DNA of 64,000 bases from an uncultured Blautia sp. (GCA_900540785.1 UQHF01000003.1:62001-126000), one strand, 5' to 3'; shown: positions 43,341 through 53,123, counted from the stretch's first letter. Notes: generated from the letters alone by a model not told the origin. A program made the numbers and translations.

Positions 43341-44693
43341 ATGGGAAAATGGTTTGAAGAAGCAGTGTTTTATCATATGTATCCGATAGGAATGACAGGG
43401 GCGCCGGCAAGGAATGAGCAGGAAGAAACCGTTCATCGTTTTGAGGAACTGAAGGAATGGCTTCCCCATGTTGCGTCTCTTGGGTGTACGGCTGTTTATA
43501 TAGGGCCGTTATTTGAATCCACGACACACGGATACGATACGAAAGATTATAAAAAAGTTGACAGGCGTCTTGGCGACAATGAGGATTTCAAAGCTTTTGT
43601 AAAAATGGCGCATGAGCTTGGAATCCATGTGGTTGTGGACGGTGTGTTTAATCATACAGGACGTGAGTTTTTTGCATTTCAGGACATTATCAGAAACAGA
43701 GAGCAGTCTCCGTACTGCAGCTGGTATAAAGGGATCAACTTTGGCTGGAACAGTCCTTATAATGACGGGTTTGGGTACGAAGCGTGGAGAAACTGTTTCG
43801 AGCTGGTAAATTTGAATTACTGGGAACCAAAGGTACGGGAGTATATTCTTGATGTGATCGGATTCTGGATCGATGAGTTTGATATTGACGGAATCCGTCT
43901 TGACTGTGCGGACTGTCTGGAATTTTCCTTTATGGAAGAAATGAGACGTTTCGTTGATGCCAGAAAAGAAGATTTCTGGCTGATGGGAGAAGTGATCCAC
44001 GGAGATTACAGCCGGTATATTTCCCCGGATAAATTAAACAGCGTGACAAATTATGAACTTCATAAGGGACTTTATTCCGGTCATAATGACCATAATTATT
44101 TTGAGATTGCCCATACAATAAGAAGAGAATTTGACCAGAACGGAGGTATTTACAGGGGAATGAAGCTGTACTCCTTTGTGGATAATCACGATGTGGACAG
44201 AATCGCTTCCAAATTAAATGTGCAGGGACATATTTATCCGGTTCATACGCTTCTGTTTACGCTTCCGGGAATTCCTTCTATATATTATGGTTCTGAGTTT
44301 GGCGTACAGGGAAGGAAAGAAGGGGGAAATGACGCGCCTCTCCGCCCGAAGATCGATCTTCAGGAAATAAAGGAAAATATGCCGGATAAAAAGCTTTATG
44401 AATGGATCTGCAAACTTGGGAAAATCCATAAAGAGCAGAAAGCACTTTCAGAAGGAACGTATCAGGAGCTTCTTCTTACAAACAGGCAGTATGCTTTTGC
44501 AAGAATTCTGGGAGAAGAAGGCGTTCTTGTGGCAGTAAATAATGACGAACAGGAAGCAGAGCTCTGTATTCGTGTGCCTGCTTCAGGAAAAACATATACA
44601 AGCCTTTTAAGCGGAGACGGGCTTCATGAAGAAAACGGAATGATCCGTATTCGTCTGAAACCAAATGAAAGTGAGATCGCAGCGTTTAAATAA
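43341..44693 (+). CDS. Alpha-amylase family glycosidase (GH13)
   Basis: A 450-residue cytoplasmic GH13 enzyme. The conserved regions are VVDGVFNHTG (region I), DGIRLDCAD (nucleophile Asp), LMGEVIHGDYS (acid/base Glu) and FVDNHDVDRI (Asp). There is no signal peptide, so it acts on internal glucans such as glycogen or imported oligosaccharides. ATG at 43341 with GAGGA upstream is preferred to 43320, which has no ribosome binding site. The branching enzyme gene starts 22 bases later and shares the promoter. Confidence 0.92.
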   Translation: MGKWFEEAVFYHMYPIGMTGAPARNEQEETVHRFEELKEWLPHVASLGCTAVYIGPLFESTTHGYDTKDYKKVDRRLGDNEDFKAFVKMAHELGIHVVVDGVFNHTGREFFAFQDIIRNREQSPYCSWYKGINFGWNSPYNDGFGYEAWRNCFELVNLNYWEPKVREYILDVIGFWIDEFDIDGIRLDCADCLEFSFMEEMRRFVDARKEDFWLMGEVIHGDYSRYISPDKLNSVTNYELHKGLYSGHNDHNYFEIAHTIRREFDQNGGIYRGMKLYSFVDNHDVDRIASKLNVQGHIYPVHTLLFTLPGIPSIYYGSEFGVQGRKEGGNDAPLRPKIDLQEIKENMPDKKLYEWICKLGKIHKEQKALSEGTYQELLLTNRQYAFARILGEEGVLVAVNNDEQEAELCIRVPASGKTYTSLLSGDGLHEENGMIRIRLKPNESEIAAFK

Positions 44694-44715
44694 AGAAAAC
44701 GGGAAGGAGAAAGAA

Positions 44716-46587
44716 ATGGAGTTTACACAGCTTGACCAGTATCTTTTTGGACAGGGAACACATTATGAAATATATAAAAAACTGGGGGCACACCCGACTT
44801 CTGTAAAAAGAAAAAAAGGCGTTTATTTTGCAGTATGGGCTCCCAATGCAAAAAGCGTTTCTGTTGTAGGCGAATTTAACGATTGGGACACAGAAGCAAA
44901 TCCAATGCAAAAAGCAGGGGATATAGGCGTTTATGAAGTGTTTGTTCCGGGAGCAAAGGCGGGGCAGCTCTATAAATTTTATATTGAAGGAGCACATGGG
45001 GAAGAGCTTTATAAAGCAGATCCTTATGCAAATGAAGCGGAGCTGCGCCCTGGAACAGCATCCAGAATTACGGATATTTCCGATTATAAGTGGACAGATG
45101 ATAAATGGATGAAGCAGAGGGAGAACTTTGATGAAAAGGTTCAGCCTGTATCTATCTATGAGGTACATCTTGGTTCCTGGATGAAGCATTCTCCTATAGA
45201 GGAAAATGAGAAAGGTTTTTATAATTACAGGGAAGCAGCGCCGAGACTTGCAGAATATGTAAAAGAGATGGGCTACACACATGTGGAGCTTATGGGAATT
45301 GCAGAGCACCCCTTTGATGGTTCCTGGGGATACCAGGTAACCGGATATTATGCGCCTACATCAAGATACGGAACACCGCAGGATTTCAAGTATCTGGTGG
45401 ATTATCTTCATAGACAGAAAATCGGTGTCATTCTTGACTGGGTTCCGGCTCATTTTCCAAAAGACGCGCACGGTCTTGCAAATTTTGACGGAACGGCTGT
45501 GTATGAGCATGAAGACCCGAGACAGGGAGAGCATCCTGACTGGGGGACAAAAATTTATAATTACGGAAGGCCTGAGGTAAAGAATTTCCTGATTGCGAAC
45601 GCGCTTTTCTGGGTGGAGGAGTGCCATGTAGACGGTCTTCGTGTAGATGCAGTTGCCTCTATGCTCTATCTTGATTACGGAAAAAAAGACGGAGAGTGGG
45701 TAGCAAATAAATACGGAGAAAATAAGAATCTGGAAGCCATTGAGTTTTTCAAGCATCTGAATACAGTTGTTCTCGGAAGAAATCACGGAACGATGATGAT
45801 CGCGGAGGAATCCACAGCATGGCCGAAGGTGACAGGAAAGGCGGAAGAGGACGGTCTTGGATTTTCCCTTAAGTGGAATATGGGCTGGATGAACGATTTC
45901 CTGGAATACATGAAGCTTGATCCGTACTTCCGTAAATTTAACCATAATAAGATGACATTTTCTATGGTATATGCTTACAGTGAACGTTACATACTTGTTC
46001 TTTCCCACGATGAGGTGGTTCACCTGAAATGCTCCATGTTAAGTAAGATGCCGGGAGAACTGGATGAGAAGTTTAAGAATCTGAAAGCGGGATATGCCTT
46101 TATGTTCTGCCATCCCGGAAAGAAGCTTCTCTTTATGGGGCAGGATTTTGGACAGCTTCGTGAGTGGAGCGAGGAGAGAGAGCTTGACTGGTTCCTTCTT
46201 GGAGAGGACGGACACAGAAACTTAAAGAGCTTTGTAAAAGATCTTCTTCATATATATAAAAAATATCCGGCTCTTTACGCAGGTGACAGCGATCCGGAAG
46301 GTTTCGAGTGGATCAACGCAAACGATGGAGACAGAAGCATTTTCAGCTTTGTGCGAAAATCTCCCACAAAGCGCAATAATGTTCTTGTTGTATGTAATTT
46401 CACACCGGTTGCACGTCCTGACTACAGAGTGGGAGTTCCGAAGAAGAAACAGTATAAGCTCATTCTTGATGAAAATGGAATGGCAGAGCCGAAAATTTTC
46501 AAAGCTGAGAAAAAAGAATGTGACAACAGAGCGTTTTCTTTTGCATATCCGCTCCCTGCTTACGGAATTGCAGTATTTTTATATTAA
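44716..46587 (+). CDS. glgB: 1,4-alpha-glucan branching enzyme
   Basis: GH13/CBM48 enzyme that introduces alpha-1,6 branches into glycogen, 623 residues. The N-terminal CBM48-like part is FAVWAPNAKSVSVVGEFNDW. The catalytic residues lie in DGLRVDAVASMLYLDYG (nucleophile), MMIAEESTAWPKV (acid/base) and LVLSHDEVVH. GGAAGGAG precedes the ATG at 44716; the preceding 17 codons in frame belong to the previous gene's end and are not used. The usual glgC/glgA partners are not in the window. Confidence 0.95.
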   Translation: MEFTQLDQYLFGQGTHYEIYKKLGAHPTSVKRKKGVYFAVWAPNAKSVSVVGEFNDWDTEANPMQKAGDIGVYEVFVPGAKAGQLYKFYIEGAHGEELYKADPYANEAELRPGTASRITDISDYKWTDDKWMKQRENFDEKVQPVSIYEVHLGSWMKHSPIEENEKGFYNYREAAPRLAEYVKEMGYTHVELMGIAEHPFDGSWGYQVTGYYAPTSRYGTPQDFKYLVDYLHRQKIGVILDWVPAHFPKDAHGLANFDGTAVYEHEDPRQGEHPDWGTKIYNYGRPEVKNFLIANALFWVEECHVDGLRVDAVASMLYLDYGKKDGEWVANKYGENKNLEAIEFFKHLNTVVLGRNHGTMMIAEESTAWPKVTGKAEEDGLGFSLKWNMGWMNDFLEYMKLDPYFRKFNHNKMTFSMVYAYSERYILVLSHDEVVHLKCSMLSKMPGELDEKFKNLKAGYAFMFCHPGKKLLFMGQDFGQLREWSEERELDWFLLGEDGHRNLKSFVKDLLHIYKKYPALYAGDSDPEGFEWINANDGDRSIFSFVRKSPTKRNNVLVVCNFTPVARPDYRVGVPKKKQYKLILDENGMAEPKIFKAEKKECDNRAFSFAYPLPAYGIAVFLY

Positions 46588-46593
46588 AAGCTC

Positions 46594-46622
46594 TTGCAAT
46601 TTTGGAAAGCCTGCGTTATAAT
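46594..46622 (+). promoter_or_regulatory. Promoter of the 77-residue protein gene
   Basis: TTGCAA (46594-46599), a 17-bp spacer and TATAAT (46617-46622). It starts seven bases past the glgB stop and yields a leader of about 65 bases. Confidence 0.85.
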
Positions 46623-46693
46623 GAGCGCGAAAGCAGGAAAATGAAAAGAGTACATGTTAGGTTTGCCGTCGGCAGCCAGAAAGGAGAATTAAC

Positions 46694-46927
46694 ATGAAAG
46701 TATCAAACATTAAAAACGTAGAGAAATTTTTTGAAGTAGTAGACAGTTGTGAAGGCAGAGTAGAACTGGTAACAGGTGAAGGAGACAGACTGAATCTGAA
46801 ATCTAAATTATCCCAGTACGTATCTCTTGCAAATATCTTCTCCGGCGGAGAAATTCCGGAACTAGAAATCGTTGCATACGAGAAAGAAGATATTGACAGA
46901 TTAATGAACTTTATGATTAACGGCTAA
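46694..46927 (+). CDS. 77-residue protein, function unknown
   Basis: A small soluble acidic protein (KNVEKFFEVVDSCEGRVEL, LNLKSKLSQYVSLANIF, DIDRLMNFMING). The pattern of alternating strands and helices loosely resembles HPr-like folds, but the phosphorylated histidine is absent and I do not assign a function. It has a strong promoter, an AAAGGAG site and a terminator, so it is likely expressed well on its own. Confidence 0.8.
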   Translation: MKVSNIKNVEKFFEVVDSCEGRVELVTGEGDRLNLKSKLSQYVSLANIFSGGEIPELEIVAYEKEDIDRLMNFMING

Positions 46928-46947
46928 TAAGGCTGATGATACAAAAA

Positions 46948-46982
46948 GCGGGGGCATGACGGGGTCATGTCCTCTTTGTTTT
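46948..46982 (+). terminator. Terminator after the 77-residue gene
   Basis: CATGAC pairs with GTCATG across GGG, extended by GC pairs, and is followed by CTTTGTTTT. It lies just before the CobW ribosome binding site and may leave some read-through. Confidence 0.75.
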
Positions 46983-46996
46983 AGGAGGAATTAAAA

Positions 46997-48115
46997 ATGG
47001 TTAAGATTGACATTATTTCTGGTTTTCTTGGAGCAGGAAAAACAACGCTGATTAAAAAACTTCTGAAAGAAGGCTTTCAGAATGAGCAGGTAGTTCTGAT
47101 TGAAAATGAATTTGGAGAAATCGGAATCGACGGAGGATTTTTAAAAGAGGCGGGAATTGAAATACGTGAGATGAATTCCGGCTGTATCTGCTGTTCACTT
47201 GTGGGAGATTTTGGTGCTTCTTTAAAAGAAGTCGTGGAAAAATATAATCCGGACAGAATCGTGATCGAGCCTTCCGGCGTAGGAAAACTTTCTGATGTAA
47301 TTAAGGCTGTGCAGGGTGTCCAGGAAGAAGTGGATATTGTACTGAACAGCTATACAACTGTAGTAGATGCAAAGAAATGCCGCATGTATATGCGCAACTT
47401 TGGGGAGTTCTTTAACAATCAGGTAGAGTATGCAGGGGCTATTATTATGAGCCGTACCGATATTGTGGACGAAAAGAAGGCGCAGGAGGCAATGGAGCTT
47501 CTTCGAAGCATCAATAAAAAAGCTGCCATTATCACAACTCCGATCGAGAAACTTTCCGGAGAGAAGCTTGTAGAAGTTATGGAACATCCGGTATCTCTTG
47601 AAGAGGAAATGATGGAAGAGGAAGTATGCCCTGAATGCGGACATGTACATGAGCATCATCATCACGAAGAGCATGAGCACCACCATCACGAACACCATCA
47701 CCACGAGCATGATCATGAATGCGGCTGTGAACACGATCATCACCACGAGCATGACCACGAATGTGGCTGTGAACACGACCATCACCACGAGCATGACCAT
47801 GAATGCGGCTGCGGACATGACCACCATCATCACCATGCAGATGAGGTATTTACAAGCTGGGGAAAAGAAACAATCCGCAAATATACAAAAGAAGAGCTCA
47901 CTGATATTCTGGAGAAGCTTTCCGGCTCTGAGGAATATGGCGTGATTCTTCGTGCAAAGGGAATGCTTCCCTGTGAGGACGGTACATGGATTTACTTTGA
48001 CATGGTTCCGGAGGAAACAGAAATCCGGGAGGGAGCGCCGGAGTACACGGGCCGTCTCTGTGTGATCGGCTCTAAATTAAACGAAGAGAAGCTGGCACAG
48101 CTTTTCGGAATCTGA
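46997..48115 (+). CDS. CobW/COG0523 family GTPase with histidine-rich metal-binding linker
   Basis: G3E-family P-loop GTPase, 372 residues, of the metallochaperone type. It has Walker A GFLGAGKTTLIKK, the ENEFGEIGIDGGFL switch region and the CxCC metal motif SGCICCSLVGDF. The linker between GTPase and CobW C-terminal domains (about residues 213-275) is a striking His/Cys-rich block (HEHHHHE, HDHECGCEHDHHHE repeats), which should bind zinc, nickel or cobalt. The C-terminal CobW_C domain follows (LRAKGMLPCEDGTWIYFD). A second, diverged CobW-like gene starts 13 bases later. Confidence 0.93.
   Translation: MVKIDIISGFLGAGKTTLIKKLLKEGFQNEQVVLIENEFGEIGIDGGFLKEAGIEIREMNSGCICCSLVGDFGASLKEVVEKYNPDRIVIEPSGVGKLSDVIKAVQGVQEEVDIVLNSYTTVVDAKKCRMYMRNFGEFFNNQVEYAGAIIMSRTDIVDEKKAQEAMELLRSINKKAAIITTPIEKLSGEKLVEVMEHPVSLEEEMMEEEVCPECGHVHEHHHHEEHEHHHHEHHHHEHDHECGCEHDHHHEHDHECGCEHDHHHEHDHECGCGHDHHHHHADEVFTSWGKETIRKYTKEELTDILEKLSGSEEYGVILRAKGMLPCEDGTWIYFDMVPEETEIREGAPEYTGRLCVIGSKLNEEKLAQLFGI
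47708..47821 (+). repeat. 42-bp tandem repeat encoding the His/Cys block
   Basis: Two full copies (47708-47749, 47750-47791) and a partial third (47792-47821), each coding HDHECGCEHDHHHE. Wobble positions differ between copies, so the units have begun to diverge. Confidence 0.85.
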
Positions 48116-48128
48116 GAGGGAACGAAAT

Positions 48129-49079
48129 ATGGACGAAATCAGAGTGCCGATATACTTGATCACAGGATTTCTTGAAAGCGGAAAGACAACCTTCCTTAAT
48201 TTTACCCTGAATCAGGATTATTTTGAAATTGAAGGTAAAACACTTCTTATTCTCTGTGAGGAAGGGGAGGAAGAGTATGACCTTGAGGCGCTGAAACAGA
48301 GAAATACAGTTGTGGAAATCATTGAAAAAGAAGAAGATTTTACGACAGAGCGCCTTACTGCAATGGAGATCATCCATCAGCCGGAGCGGGTTGTCATCGA
48401 GTATAACGGAATGTGGCTTGTAAGCAATTTTGATAAAATGGAGCTTCCTTCCGGCTGGGGCGTGGAGCAGCAGATTACATGTGTGGATGCGAGCACCTTC
48501 CAGATGTATATGGCAAATATGAAATCTATTTTTATGGATATGGTAAGAAACACAGATATGGTTGTGTTTAATCGCTGCAAAAAAGGCGACCCGCTCCCAA
48601 CCTACAGAAGAGGGATCAAGGTGGCAAATCAGAGAGCAGAGGTTATTTTTGAGGACGAGCAGGGCGAGCTTGACGATATTTTTGAGGACGAGATGCCCTT
48701 TGATATTAACGCGCCTGTCATCGATATTCTTCCGGAGGATTACGGAATCTGGTTTGTGGACGCAATGGACCACCCGGAAACTTACGTTGGAAAAACGGTG
48801 CGGTTTAAGGGAAGAGCTCTGAAACCAAGAGGAATGGGAAGCAAATTCTTTGTTCCCGGAAGAACTGCCATGACCTGCTGTGCAGACGATACTACATTTT
48901 TGGGATATGTGTGTAAAAGTGCCTACACCCCGAAAATCCCGGAGGGTGCATGGGTAGAGGTTACAGCAAAAGTTGCGTTTGAGAGAAGAATGGAATACCA
49001 GGGGGAAGGAATTGTCCTGTATGCAGAAAATGTGCAGATTTGCGACCCGCTTGAAGAAGAAATGGTTTACTTTAACTGA
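48129..49079 (+). CDS. CobW-like domain fused to a DUF1980/TIGR03943-like domain
   Basis: A 316-residue protein with two parts. Residues 1 to about 200 resemble a CobW GTPase with an intact Walker A (GFLESGKTTFLN), but the CxCC motif is missing (VVIEYNGMW stands there) and the NKxD guanine motif is degenerate (FNRCKKGD). The C-terminal 115 residues (YVGKTVRFKGRALKPRG, GRTAMTCCADDTTFLGYVC, GAWVEVTAKVAFE) match the soluble DUF1980/TIGR03943 domain that normally belongs to YcgQ-type proteins paired with a DUF318 permease. No permease is in the window. It is 13 bases from the His-rich CobW gene, so a joint role in metal handling is likely. Confidence 0.8.
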   Translation: MDEIRVPIYLITGFLESGKTTFLNFTLNQDYFEIEGKTLLILCEEGEEEYDLEALKQRNTVVEIIEKEEDFTTERLTAMEIIHQPERVVIEYNGMWLVSNFDKMELPSGWGVEQQITCVDASTFQMYMANMKSIFMDMVRNTDMVVFNRCKKGDPLPTYRRGIKVANQRAEVIFEDEQGELDDIFEDEMPFDINAPVIDILPEDYGIWFVDAMDHPETYVGKTVRFKGRALKPRGMGSKFFVPGRTAMTCCADDTTFLGYVCKSAYTPKIPEGAWVEVTAKVAFERRMEYQGEGIVLYAENVQICDPLEEEMVYFN

Positions 49080-49095
49080 TAGGAGAACAGAGAAA

Positions 49096-49668
49096 ATGTA
49101 TTTAATTGTTGGTTTAGGCAACCCCGGCAAGCAGTACGAGGCTACCCGCCACAATATGGGGTTCGATGCCATTGATTATCTGATCGAGAAGTACAATATT
49201 CCCCAGGCAGGGGTGAAATTTAATGCCATGTATGGAAAGGGTGTTATAGGAGGGGAGAAAGTAATCCTTATGAAACCGCTGTCTTTTATGAATTTAAGCG
49301 GCGGTCCTGTTCAGGAAATGGCAAATTACTTTAAGGTAGACCCGGAGACAGAGCTGGTTGTTATTTATGATGATATTGATCTGGACCCGGGACAGATCCG
49401 GATCCGCAAGCAGGGAAGCGCTGGAGGACACAACGGGATCAAGGATATTATCCGCCGTCTCGGAACAGAAAAATTCCTGCGTATCAAGGTAGGCGTAGGA
49501 GCGAAGCCGAAAGGCTGGGATCTGGCAGACCATGTGCTTTCCAGATTTGCAGACAGCGACAGACGTCTTGTGGATGAGGCAATCGAAAATGCCGGAGATG
49601 CTGTGGAAAAAATACTTTCCCAGGGGCCGGATGCAGCTATGAATGAATATAATCGCAAAAAAGCCTGA
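49096..49668 (+). CDS. pth: Peptidyl-tRNA hydrolase
   Basis: Releases tRNA from stalled peptidyl-tRNA, 190 residues. LIVGLGNPGKQYEATRHNMGF at the N-terminus includes the catalytic His-Asn region (shown as shorter blocks GLGNPGKQY and TRHNMGFDA), and GSAGGHNGIKDI is the second signature. The ATG at 49096 has AGGAGAAC upstream; a longer frame upstream lies inside the CobW-like gene and is rejected. It is followed nine bases later by mfd, the usual pth-mfd order of Clostridia. Confidence 0.95.
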   Translation: MYLIVGLGNPGKQYEATRHNMGFDAIDYLIEKYNIPQAGVKFNAMYGKGVIGGEKVILMKPLSFMNLSGGPVQEMANYFKVDPETELVVIYDDIDLDPGQIRIRKQGSAGGHNGIKDIIRRLGTEKFLRIKVGVGAKPKGWDLADHVLSRFADSDRRLVDEAIENAGDAVEKILSQGPDAAMNEYNRKKA

Positions 49669-49677
49669 GAGGTTTAT

Positions 49678-52600
49678 ATGAAAGCATTTATAGAGCCTCT
49701 GCAAAATCTTGCAGAGTTTGAACAGATACAGAAATGTGCCGGAGAAAACAGAGGGATTCTGGAAATCTCCGGCTGTATAGAGTCCCAGAAGGTTCATATG
49801 ATGTATGGACTTTCCGGGCTTTTTCCATCTCATCTGATTCTTGCGGAAGATGAGAAACGGGCAAAAGAAATTTACGAGGATTACCGCTTTTATGATAAAG
49901 AAGTCTACTATTATCCTGCAAAGGACCTTCTTTTTTTCCAGGCGGACATTCACGGAAATCTTCTGATACGTCAGAGAATGCAGGTAATTAAGGCGCTTCT
50001 TGAAAAAGAGAGAATCACAGTTGTCACCAGTATAGACGGATGTATGGATTTTCTGCTTCCATTAGAAGAAATCAAAAAAAGCCTGATCCATTACGAAAGC
50101 GACAGTCCCATTGATCTGGATAAGCTGAAGGATTCCCTTGTCACCCTTGGATATGAAAGAGTGGGGCAGGTGGAAATGCCGGGGCAGTTTTCCGTTCGGG
50201 GAGGAATTATTGATATTTACTCTCTTACAGAGGAAAATCCCTGGAGAATTGAGCTCTGGGGAGATGAAATTGATTCGATCAGAAGTTTCGATGCGGAAAG
50301 CCAGCGATCTCTTGAAAATCTTGACGAGATTACTATTTATCCGGCAGTGGAAAAAATCGGGGAAAAAGATATGGTTTCTTTTCTGGAATATTTTCCCGGA
50401 GAAAAAAGTATTCTTTTTCTTGATGAGCCGAACCATCTTGTGGAAAAAGGAATGGCTGTGGAGGAGGAGTATCTCCAGAGCCGTATGCACAGGGAGGAAA
50501 GAGGAGAACAAAAGCTGCCGGACAACTGGCTTTGCAGATTTGAGACGCTTCAGAAGAAACTGAATCAGTATAACTGCGTGGCGTTCTGTGCCCTGGAACC
50601 GAAGCGGGGAAAGTGGAAGATCACAGAAAAGTTTGATATTACTGTAAAAACGGTGAGTTCCTACAACAGCAGTTTCGAGCTTCTTGTAAAAGATCTTCTT
50701 CAATATAAAAAACAGGGCTTTCAGATCGCTCTTCTTTCCGGTTCCAGAACAAGAGCGGAGCGTCTTGCAAAGGATCTGCAGGCAGAAGGATTAAACGCCT
50801 TTTACAGTACGGATTACGACCGTCTTATTCAGCCGGGAGAGATTATGGTTGCCTACGGCCATGCGAAAAAGGGTTTTGAGTATCCGCTGATCAAGTTTGC
50901 CCTTATGACGGAAACAGATATTTTCGGACAGGAGCAGAAAAAAAAGAAGAAGAAAAAGAATTATAACGGACAGAGAATCCAGGATTTTGCAGAGCTTTCT
51001 ATTGGAGATTTTGTAGTTCACGAAAAGCATGGTCTTGGAATTTACCGGGGAATCGAAAAGGTAGAAGTCGATAAGATCGTAAAAGATTACATCAAGATCG
51101 AGTACAGGGGAGGAAGCAATCTTTACATTCTTGCAACTCAGCTTGACGCGCTTCAGAAATATTCCGGGGCAGATACGGCAAAAGCTCCGAAATTAAATAA
51201 GCTTGGTGGTCAGGAGTGGAATAAGACAAAGAGCAGAGTGCGGGGCGCAGTGAAAAACATTGCGAAGGAGCTTGTGGAGCTTTATGCAGTGCGCCAGGAA
51301 AAAGAAGGATATGTGTGCGGTCCTGATACCGTATGGCAGCGAGAGTTTGAGGAAATGTTTCCATATGAGGAGACAGAGGACCAGTTAAACGCCATTGAAG
51401 ATACAAAGCGGGATATGGAAAGCACAAAAATCATGGACCGCCTTGTGTGCGGAGACGTAGGCTACGGCAAGACAGAGGTTGCCCTTCGTGCTGCTTTTAA
51501 GGCAGTGCAGGAGAGCAGGCAGGTGGTATACCTTGTACCAACGACGATTCTTGCACAGCAGCATTACAATACCTTTGTGCAGAGAATGAAGGAATTTCCT
51601 GTAAAAGTAGAGCTTCTCTGCCGATTCCGTACTCCTGCCCAGCAGAAAAAAGCGATCGAGGGGCTGAAAAAGGGGCAGGTTGATATTGTGGTGGGAACGC
51701 ACCGGGTTCTTTCCAAAGATATAGAGTTTAAAAATCTTGGTCTTTTGATTATTGATGAGGAACAGCGTTTCGGCGTTGCCCATAAAGAGAAGATCAAACA
51801 GTTAAAAAAAGACGTGGATGTTCTTACCCTTACGGCAACGCCAATTCCGAGAACCCTCCATATGAGTCTTATCGGAATCCGGGATATGAGCGTTCTGGAA
51901 GAACCGCCAATGGACAGGATCCCTATTCAGACGTATGTTATGGAATACGATGAGGAGACAGTCCGGGAGGCAATCAACAGGGAGCTTCGCCGGGGAGGAC
52001 AGGTTTATTATGTATATAACAGAGTGACGGATATTGCGGAGGTTGCTCTTCGGATTTCCAAACTTGTGCCGGAGGCAAGGGTGGATTTTGCCCACGGTCA
52101 GATGAGCGAGCGGGAGCTGGAGCAGGTAATGTACGGTTTTATCAACGGAGAGATTGACGTTCTTGTATCTACAACCATTATTGAGACAGGACTTGATATT
52201 TCCAATGTAAATACCATGATTATTCACGATTCTGACAGGTACGGTCTTTCTCAGCTTTATCAGCTTCGCGGAAGAATCGGACGTTCCAACAGAACCTCGT
52301 ATGCTTTCTTGATGTACCGCCCGAATATGGTATTGCGGGAGACTGCGGAAAAACGTCTTGCTGCTATCCGTGAGTATACAGATCTTGGGAGCGGATTTAA
52401 AATTGCAATGAGAGATCTTGAGCTTCGCGGAGCAGGAAACCTTCTGGGCGCACAGCAGCACGGACATATGAATGCAGTGGGATATGACCTTTACTGTAAA
52501 ATGTTAAGCGAGGCAGTCAAGGAGGCAAAAGGCATTCACACAATGGAAGATTTTGAGACTTCTGTTGATCTGAATATAGATGCCTTTATTCCCGATACGT

Positions 52601-52995
52601 ATATCAGCAACGAGTTTCAGAAGCTTGATATTTATAAGAGGATTGCAGGAATCGAAAATCAGAATGATTATGATGATATGCTGGAAGAGCTTCTCGACCG
52701 ATTCGGAGAGCCGCCAAAGGCAGTCCTGAATCTTCTTGCAATAGCGAAGATGAAGGCAATGGCGCATCAGGCATATGTGACGGAGATAAAGCAGACCGGA
52801 AAAGAAATCAGGATCACTCTTTACGAGAAGGCGAAAATAAATCCGGCAGGGATTCCAGCGCTTATGGATAAGTACAGAAGACGTCTGCAGTTTAAGACAG
52901 ATAAAGAACCGAAATTTCTCTTTTTACCACAGGGAAAAGTGGTAGAAGCGCTCACAGAATTTGCGGAGGAATTGCAGAAACTGGTGGAGGAGTAA
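49678..52995 (+). CDS. mfd: Transcription-repair coupling factor
   Basis: Mfd DNA translocase that removes stalled RNA polymerase and recruits UvrA, 1,105 residues. Visible are the UvrB-like N-terminal part (GRVGQVEMPGQFSVRGG-like GYERVGQVEMPG), the RNA polymerase-interacting region (GDFVVHEKHGLGIYRG), Walker A GDVGYGKTEVALRAAF (near residue 590), the DEEQRFGV box, LTATPIPRTLHMS and the TRG helicase block (QLRGRIGRSNR). The C-terminal D7 domain is present. An unusual run of lysines (KKKKKKK, about residue 420) lies before the RID. Confidence 0.97.
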   Translation: MKAFIEPLQNLAEFEQIQKCAGENRGILEISGCIESQKVHMMYGLSGLFPSHLILAEDEKRAKEIYEDYRFYDKEVYYYPAKDLLFFQADIHGNLLIRQRMQVIKALLEKERITVVTSIDGCMDFLLPLEEIKKSLIHYESDSPIDLDKLKDSLVTLGYERVGQVEMPGQFSVRGGIIDIYSLTEENPWRIELWGDEIDSIRSFDAESQRSLENLDEITIYPAVEKIGEKDMVSFLEYFPGEKSILFLDEPNHLVEKGMAVEEEYLQSRMHREERGEQKLPDNWLCRFETLQKKLNQYNCVAFCALEPKRGKWKITEKFDITVKTVSSYNSSFELLVKDLLQYKKQGFQIALLSGSRTRAERLAKDLQAEGLNAFYSTDYDRLIQPGEIMVAYGHAKKGFEYPLIKFALMTETDIFGQEQKKKKKKKNYNGQRIQDFAELSIGDFVVHEKHGLGIYRGIEKVEVDKIVKDYIKIEYRGGSNLYILATQLDALQKYSGADTAKAPKLNKLGGQEWNKTKSRVRGAVKNIAKELVELYAVRQEKEGYVCGPDTVWQREFEEMFPYEETEDQLNAIEDTKRDMESTKIMDRLVCGDVGYGKTEVALRAAFKAVQESRQVVYLVPTTILAQQHYNTFVQRMKEFPVKVELLCRFRTPAQQKKAIEGLKKGQVDIVVGTHRVLSKDIEFKNLGLLIIDEEQRFGVAHKEKIKQLKKDVDVLTLTATPIPRTLHMSLIGIRDMSVLEEPPMDRIPIQTYVMEYDEETVREAINRELRRGGQVYYVYNRVTDIAEVALRISKLVPEARVDFAHGQMSERELEQVMYGFINGEIDVLVSTTIIETGLDISNVNTMIIHDSDRYGLSQLYQLRGRIGRSNRTSYAFLMYRPNMVLRETAEKRLAAIREYTDLGSGFKIAMRDLELRGAGNLLGAQQHGHMNAVGYDLYCKMLSEAVKEAKGIHTMEDFETSVDLNIDAFIPDTYISNEFQKLDIYKRIAGIENQNDYDDMLEELLDRFGEPPKAVLNLLAIAKMKAMAHQAYVTEIKQTGKEIRITLYEKAKINPAGIPALMDKYRRRLQFKTDKEPKFLFLPQGKVVEALTEFAEELQKLVEE

Positions 52996-53031
52996 ATAGT
53001 CTGAACATTTTGTGTTTTTCAAAATTTTACC

Positions 53032-53060
53032 TTGCTGAAAAGGAAAAAAGAGTTTATACT
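53032..53060 (+). promoter_or_regulatory. Promoter of the foldase gene
   Basis: TTGCTG (53032-53037), a 17-bp spacer and TATACT (53055-53060). Confidence 0.75.
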
Positions 53061-53123
53061 TACGATAGTGCAGTCCGGTAACAGAATGAAGGGCTGAAGA
53101 ATCGTGGAGCAATGGAGGAAGAG

